DNA of 24,720 nt from UBA4615 sp035628395. Lineage in GTDB: Bacteria; Pseudomonadota; Gammaproteobacteria; Burkholderiales; Burkholderiaceae_E. Positions 21,599 through 24,720 of the stretch are shown here, piece by piece. The translations under genes and the position numbers were made by a program. The stretch lies in assembly GCA_035628395.1 (NCBI GenBank), contig DASPJX010000292.1, positions 1-24,720 on the forward strand, written 5' to 3'. Numbering within the stretch: position 1 is the stretch's first letter; every line of letters starts with the position of its first letter. Below the pieces are notes generated by a model that worked only from the letters and a program-made list of their open reading frames with translations, did no database searches and was not told the DNA's origin.

Positions 21599-23794
21599 TC
21601 AGGCGGCGACCGCCTCGCGCACCTCGGGCAGCCGCACGACGAAGCACGCGCCCCGCCCCGGCCCGTCGCTGAGCGCCGCGACGCTGCCGCCGTGCATCTC
21701 GACCAGGCGCTTGACGAGCGACAGGCCGATGCCGAGCCCGCCCTGCGAGCGGTCGAGCGTCGCGTCGACCTGCGCGAAGAGCTCGAACACGCGGCCGAGC
21801 TGCTCGCGCGCGATGCCGATGCCGTCGTCGCGCACCCGCAGCGTCACCTCGCCGTCGGCCGACTCGACCTCGACCGAGATCGAGCCGCCGGGATCGGTGT
21901 ACTTGCTCGCGTTCGACAGCAGGTTCTCGATCACCTGCACGAGGCGCAGCGGGTCGCCCATCACCACCGGCGAGCGCTCGGGCATCGCCAGCGACAGCCG
22001 GTGGCCCCGGCCGTCGATCGTCGGGCGGATCGACTCGAGCGCCTGCCGGACCGCCGTCTCGATCTCCACCGGCTCGCGCCGCAGCTCGATCTTGCCCTGC
22101 GTGATCCGGGACACGTCGAGCAGGTCGTCGACGAGCCGCGTCAGGTGGCGCATCTGGCGGTCGGACATCCGCAGCGCCTCGCGCTGCGGGCCGGCGGCCG
22201 GCAGCGTGCGCTCGAACAGCGCGATCGCGTTGCGCATCGGCGCGAGCGGGTTGCGCAGCTCGTGCGCGAGCATCGCGAGGAACTCGTCCTTGCGCCGGTC
22301 GGCCTCGTGCAGCGCCTCGACCTGGCGCTGCCGCTCGGTCTGGTCGATGACGACGCCGACCAGCCGCACCGCGTGCCGCGCGCTGGCGAATCCGTGGAAC
22401 TCGATCTGGGCGCCGGCGTCGAGCCAGCGCAGCGTCCCGTCGGGCCCGGGAACGCGGAAGTGGGTGCGGATGCGGCCGTCGCCGGCGCCCGCGAGCGCCT
22501 CGGCGAACACCGTCCGCACGCGGGGCCGGTCGTCCGGGTGCACCGCGCGGAAGAACGCCTCGAACCCGGCGCCGTCGCGCGGGATGCCGAGCAGCTCGCG
22601 CGCGCGGTCGGTCCACGTCACCTCGTCGCTGCGCGGGTCCCAGTCGAACGCCCCCGCGCCGGTCGAGTCGAGCGCGGTCTGCACGCGCCGCTCGCTGCGG
22701 CGCAGCGCGTCGAGCGCGAGGTCGCGCGCGCGCGACTGCTCGCGCTGCAGCCGCCCCGCCTCGGCCAGCGAACGGAACAGCGCGGCCACCTGCGTGATCC
22801 GCGACGGCCGCTCGGCGACCAGCTCGCCCGAGGCCAGCATCCGCGCGTCGCTCGCGCAGGCCTCGATCGCGCCCGAGATCCGGCGGCCGAGCAGCAGGCT
22901 CAGCGCCGCCCCGAGCGCGAGCACGCCGAGGCCGAACGCGAGCAGCGTCGCGATCGACCGGCGCAGCGCCGGGTCGTAGGCCTCGAGCGTGACGCCCAGC
23001 GTCAGCGTCCAGCCCGAGGGCAGCCGCTGCCACGCGGCCAGCACCGGCTGCCCGTCGAGCGTGACGAGCCGCGCCGACCCGCGCGCGGGCGACGCGTCGA
23101 CGGCCGCGCGCAGGTCGGCGGTGGCGGGCTGCGCGAAGAAGCGCGTCGAGTCGCGGCTGCGGGCGACGATGAACCGGCTGCGGTCGAGGACCGCCGCGAT
23201 CGCTCCGGCGCGCTGCAGCTGCCCGGCGAGCAGCTGCGACAGCACCTCCGCGTCGAGGCGCGCGGACAGCACCCAGCGGACCCCGTCGTCGCGCAGCACC
23301 GGCACCGCCACCGCCACCGCGGGCGTGCCCGAGCCGTGGGTCGCGTAGACGTCCGACAGCTGGGGCCGCCCGGACTCGAAGGCCGCGCGGACGTGCGGCA
23401 GGTCGCGCGGCGGCACCGGCGTGCCGTAGGGCACCGAGGCGTCGACCAGCGGGCGCCCCTCGCGGTCGATGACCAGCAGGTTGCTCCAGTGGTCGTCGGC
23501 GGCGACCAGCCCGCCCACGTAGCGGTGGAAGTCGCCCAGACGGTCCGTCGCGAGCGACGGATGCTCGGCGATGCGCTGCAGCTCCCGGAGCGAGCCGGCG
23601 ATCTCGCGGTCGATCGCGATCGCGAGCGAGCCCGCGGTCTGCTGCAGCTCGCGCCGCGCCTCGTCCTGCCCGCTGTCCCACAGCAGGTAGAGCAGCGTCA
23701 GCGCGAATCCGAGCACCGGCACGACCGCGAGCGCGGACAGCGCGACCAGCAGCGTCTGCAGGCCGATCGTGCGGGGACGGGCGGGCGTCGACAT
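21599..23794 (-). CDS. membrane sensor histidine kinase with dCache and PAS domains (orphan)
   Basis: This is a 731-residue kinase. Helix 1 is at about residues 13-38. A periplasmic dCache-like double sensor domain spans about 40-275 (NLLVIDREGRPLVDAS, AVAVAVPVLRDDGVRWVLSA), and helix 2 is at about 283-303. A HAMP-like linker, a coiled coil (about 345-372) and a PAS domain with PAC (about 373-487; TALDSTGAGAFDWDP, FFRAVHPDDR, RWLDAGAQIEFHG) follow. The HisKA domain has H511 in AMLAHELRNPLAP. The HATPase domain has N628 (ENLLSNASKYT), DDGIGI (656-661) and GGLGIGL (685-691). There is no receiver domain and no response regulator gene beside it. Start ATG 23794 lies about 20 bases after the predicted transcription start; a GTG at 23866 lies upstream of the promoter and is rejected. 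dCache kinases sense amino acids, organic acids and similar small ligands; the signal here is unknown. Confidence 0.93.
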   Translation of the reverse strand: MSTPARPRTIGLQTLLVALSALAVVPVLGFALTLLYLLWDSGQDEARRELQQTAGSLAIAIDREIAGSLRELQRIAEHPSLATDRLGDFHRYVGGLVAADDHWSNLLVIDREGRPLVDASVPYGTPVPPRDLPHVRAAFESGRPQLSDVYATHGSGTPAVAVAVPVLRDDGVRWVLSARLDAEVLSQLLAGQLQRAGAIAAVLDRSRFIVARSRDSTRFFAQPATADLRAAVDASPARGSARLVTLDGQPVLAAWQRLPSGWTLTLGVTLEAYDPALRRSIATLLAFGLGVLALGAALSLLLGRRISGAIEACASDARMLASGELVAERPSRITQVAALFRSLAEAGRLQREQSRARDLALDALRRSERRVQTALDSTGAGAFDWDPRSDEVTWTDRARELLGIPRDGAGFEAFFRAVHPDDRPRVRTVFAEALAGAGDGRIRTHFRVPGPDGTLRWLDAGAQIEFHGFASARHAVRLVGVVIDQTERQRQVEALHEADRRKDEFLAMLAHELRNPLAPMRNAIALFERTLPAAGPQREALRMSDRQMRHLTRLVDDLLDVSRITQGKIELRREPVEIETAVRQALESIRPTIDGRGHRLSLAMPERSPVVMGDPLRLVQVIENLLSNASKYTDPGGSISVEVESADGEVTLRVRDDGIGIAREQLGRVFELFAQVDATLDRSQGGLGIGLSLVKRLVEMHGGSVAALSDGPGRGACFVVRLPEVREAVAA

Positions 23795-23820
23795 CCGGCG
23801 CTCAGGGTGCGGGGACGTCC

Positions 23821-23850
23821 AGTGTAGGCGGCCGCGGCGGTGGTTGTCAG
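23821..23850 (-). promoter_or_regulatory. sigma-70-type promoter of the orphan kinase gene
   Basis: Minus strand: -35 CTGACA (23845-23850, five of six consensus bases), an 18-base spacer, and -10 TACACT (23821-23826, four of six). The expected transcription start is near 23814, giving a leader of about 20 bases before ATG 23794. This is the best-matching promoter in the window. Confidence 0.5.
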
Positions 23851-23909
23851 CGGCGGGTCCGTTCACTCGCTCCGGCGGGCGACCGGCGGCCGCCGGCCGA
23901 CCGCTCGCC

Positions 23910-24720
23910 TCACTTCAGCGGCTTGAAGCGCAGGCGGTGCGGCCGCGCGGCCTCGTCGCCCAGGCGACGCCGCTTGTCGGCCTCGTACTCCTGGTAGTTG
24001 CCGTTGAAGAACGTCCACTGCGAGTCGCCCTCGGCCGCGAGGATGTGGGTCGCGATCCGGTCGAGGAACCAGCGGTCGTGCGAGATCACCATGATCGCGC
24101 CTGGGAACTCGAGCAGCGCGTCCTCGAGCGCGCGCAGCGTCTCGACGTCGAGGTCGTTCGACGGCTCGTCGAGCAGCAGCACGTTGCCGCCGGTGAGCAG
24201 CGTCTTCGCCATGTGCAGCCGCCCGCGCTCGCCCCCGGAGAGCTGGCCGACGAGCTTCTGCTGGTCGGGACCCTTGAAGTTGAAGCGGCCGATGTACGCG
24301 CGCGACTGGATCTCGAAGCGTCCGATCGTGAGGATGTCCGCGCCGCCGGAGACCGCCTCCCAGACGTTCTTGTTGCCCTCGAGCGCGTCGCGCGACTGGT
24401 CGACGTAGGCGAGCTGCACCGTGTGGCCGATCTTGACCTCGCCCGAGTCGGGCTTCTCGAGGCCGGTGATCATCCGGAAGATCGTCGACTTGCCGGCGCC
24501 GTTCGGGCCGATGATGCCGACGATCGCGCCCGGCGGCACCTTGAAGCTCAGGTTGTCGATCAGCAGCCGGTCGCCGAAGGCCTTGCTGACGTTCTCGAAC
24601 TCGATGACCTCGTTGCCGAGGCGCTCGGAGACCGGGATGAAAATCTCCTGGGTCTCGTTCCTCTGCTGGTGCTCGTGCTGCGAGAGCTCCTCGAAGCGCG
24701 CGAGGCGCGCTTTCGACTTG
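23910..24720 (-). CDS. ettA: energy-dependent translational throttle protein EttA (ABC-F), C-terminal half
   Basis: About 269 C-terminal residues are present; the gene starts beyond the right edge. EttA binds the ribosomal E site and gates the first elongation steps according to ATP level. Visible from the edge inward: the end of the inter-domain linker (KSKARLARFEELS, then NETQEIFIPVSERLG), then the second ATPase domain with Walker A GPNGAGKST, signature LSGGERGRLHMAK, Walker B VLLLDEPSNDLD and switch ISHDRWFLDRIATHIL. The C-terminus NYQEYEADKRRRLG... matches E. coli EttA closely and lacks the long coiled-coil C-terminal extension of Uup. YIGRFNFKG and TLRALEDALLEFPG are EttA-specific in my recollection of ABC-F paralogues. 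A GTG-initiated reading at 24539 is internal: coding continues upstream in frame to position 24719. Confidence 0.95.
   Translation of the reverse strand, partial: KSKARLARFEELSQHEHQQRNETQEIFIPVSERLGNEVIEFENVSKAFGDRLLIDNLSFKVPPGAIVGIIGPNGAGKSTIFRMITGLEKPDSGEVKIGHTVQLAYVDQSRDALEGNKNVWEAVSGGADILTIGRFEIQSRAYIGRFNFKGPDQQKLVGQLSGGERGRLHMAKTLLTGGNVLLLDEPSNDLDVETLRALEDALLEFPGAIMVISHDRWFLDRIATHILAAEGDSQWTFFNGNYQEYEADKRRRLGDEAARPHRLRFKPLK

Noticed and set aside
23795..23866. Upstream GTG start for the orphan kinase (adds 24 residues)
   Set aside because: It lies upstream of the -35/-10 pair at 23821-23850, and the added residues precede the helix-1 region without any known motif.

Overview
This is a very GC-rich bacterial chromosome segment (codon third positions are almost all G or C). 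It most likely comes from a betaproteobacterium of the order Burkholderiales. Pointers are a thiolase that reads like BktB of Cupriavidus, a Bug/TctC-type solute receptor without its membrane subunits, an EttA-type ABC-F protein and a TctE-type sensor kinase next to a CzcCBA-type efflux system. Genus-level placement is not possible from the sequence alone. I see no tRNA, rRNA, insertion sequence, phage gene or CRISPR array. No gene-free stretch exceeds 300 bases; the longest (11504-11781, 278 bases) is largely a 16-bp tandem repeat array.

Layout. 1-1699: a 24-bp tandem duplication, then a UxaA/GarD-family sugar-acid dehydratase. 1728-3903 (minus): a TctE-like sensor kinase and an OmpR-type response regulator whose reading frames overlap. 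3904-4004: a divergent control region with a direct-repeat motif of the kind OmpR-family regulators bind. 4005-9708 (plus): a complete tripartite heavy-metal efflux system (outer membrane factor, lipoprotein membrane fusion protein, RND pump), with the last two genes coupled by an ATGA overlap. 9740-11503 (minus): a small c-type cytochrome and glutathione reductase. 11600-11744: the 16-bp repeat array. 11782-13341 (minus): a betaine/choline-type ABC transporter protein in which receptor and permease are fused. 13565-16262 (plus): a tightly overlapped three-gene operon encoding an exported amidohydrolase, a YtkA/FixH-like periplasmic protein and a MauG/cytochrome c peroxidase-like di-heme protein. 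16365-17467 (minus): an EcsC-family protein and the ribosome-rescue hydrolase ArfB. 17601-18782 (plus): BktB-like thiolase. 18812-21488 (minus): zinc alcohol dehydrogenase, Bug/TctC receptor and a putative glycolipid-binding protein in one operon. 21599-23794 (minus): an orphan dCache-PAS histidine kinase with a recognisable promoter. 23910-24720 (minus): the C-terminal half of EttA, running off the window.

How it fits together. The left half is a metal-efflux island with its own divergent two-component regulator, although that sensor is of the tricarboxylate-sensing (TctE) type. Redox genes (cytochrome c, glutathione reductase) follow. The rest is mixed housekeeping and carbon metabolism. 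The part that best deserves a second look as an undescribed system is the amidohydrolase-YtkA-di-heme peroxidase operon. All three products appear to be exported, and the two junctions overlap by 4 bases each, so they probably act together in the periplasm. What they act on cannot be read from the sequence.
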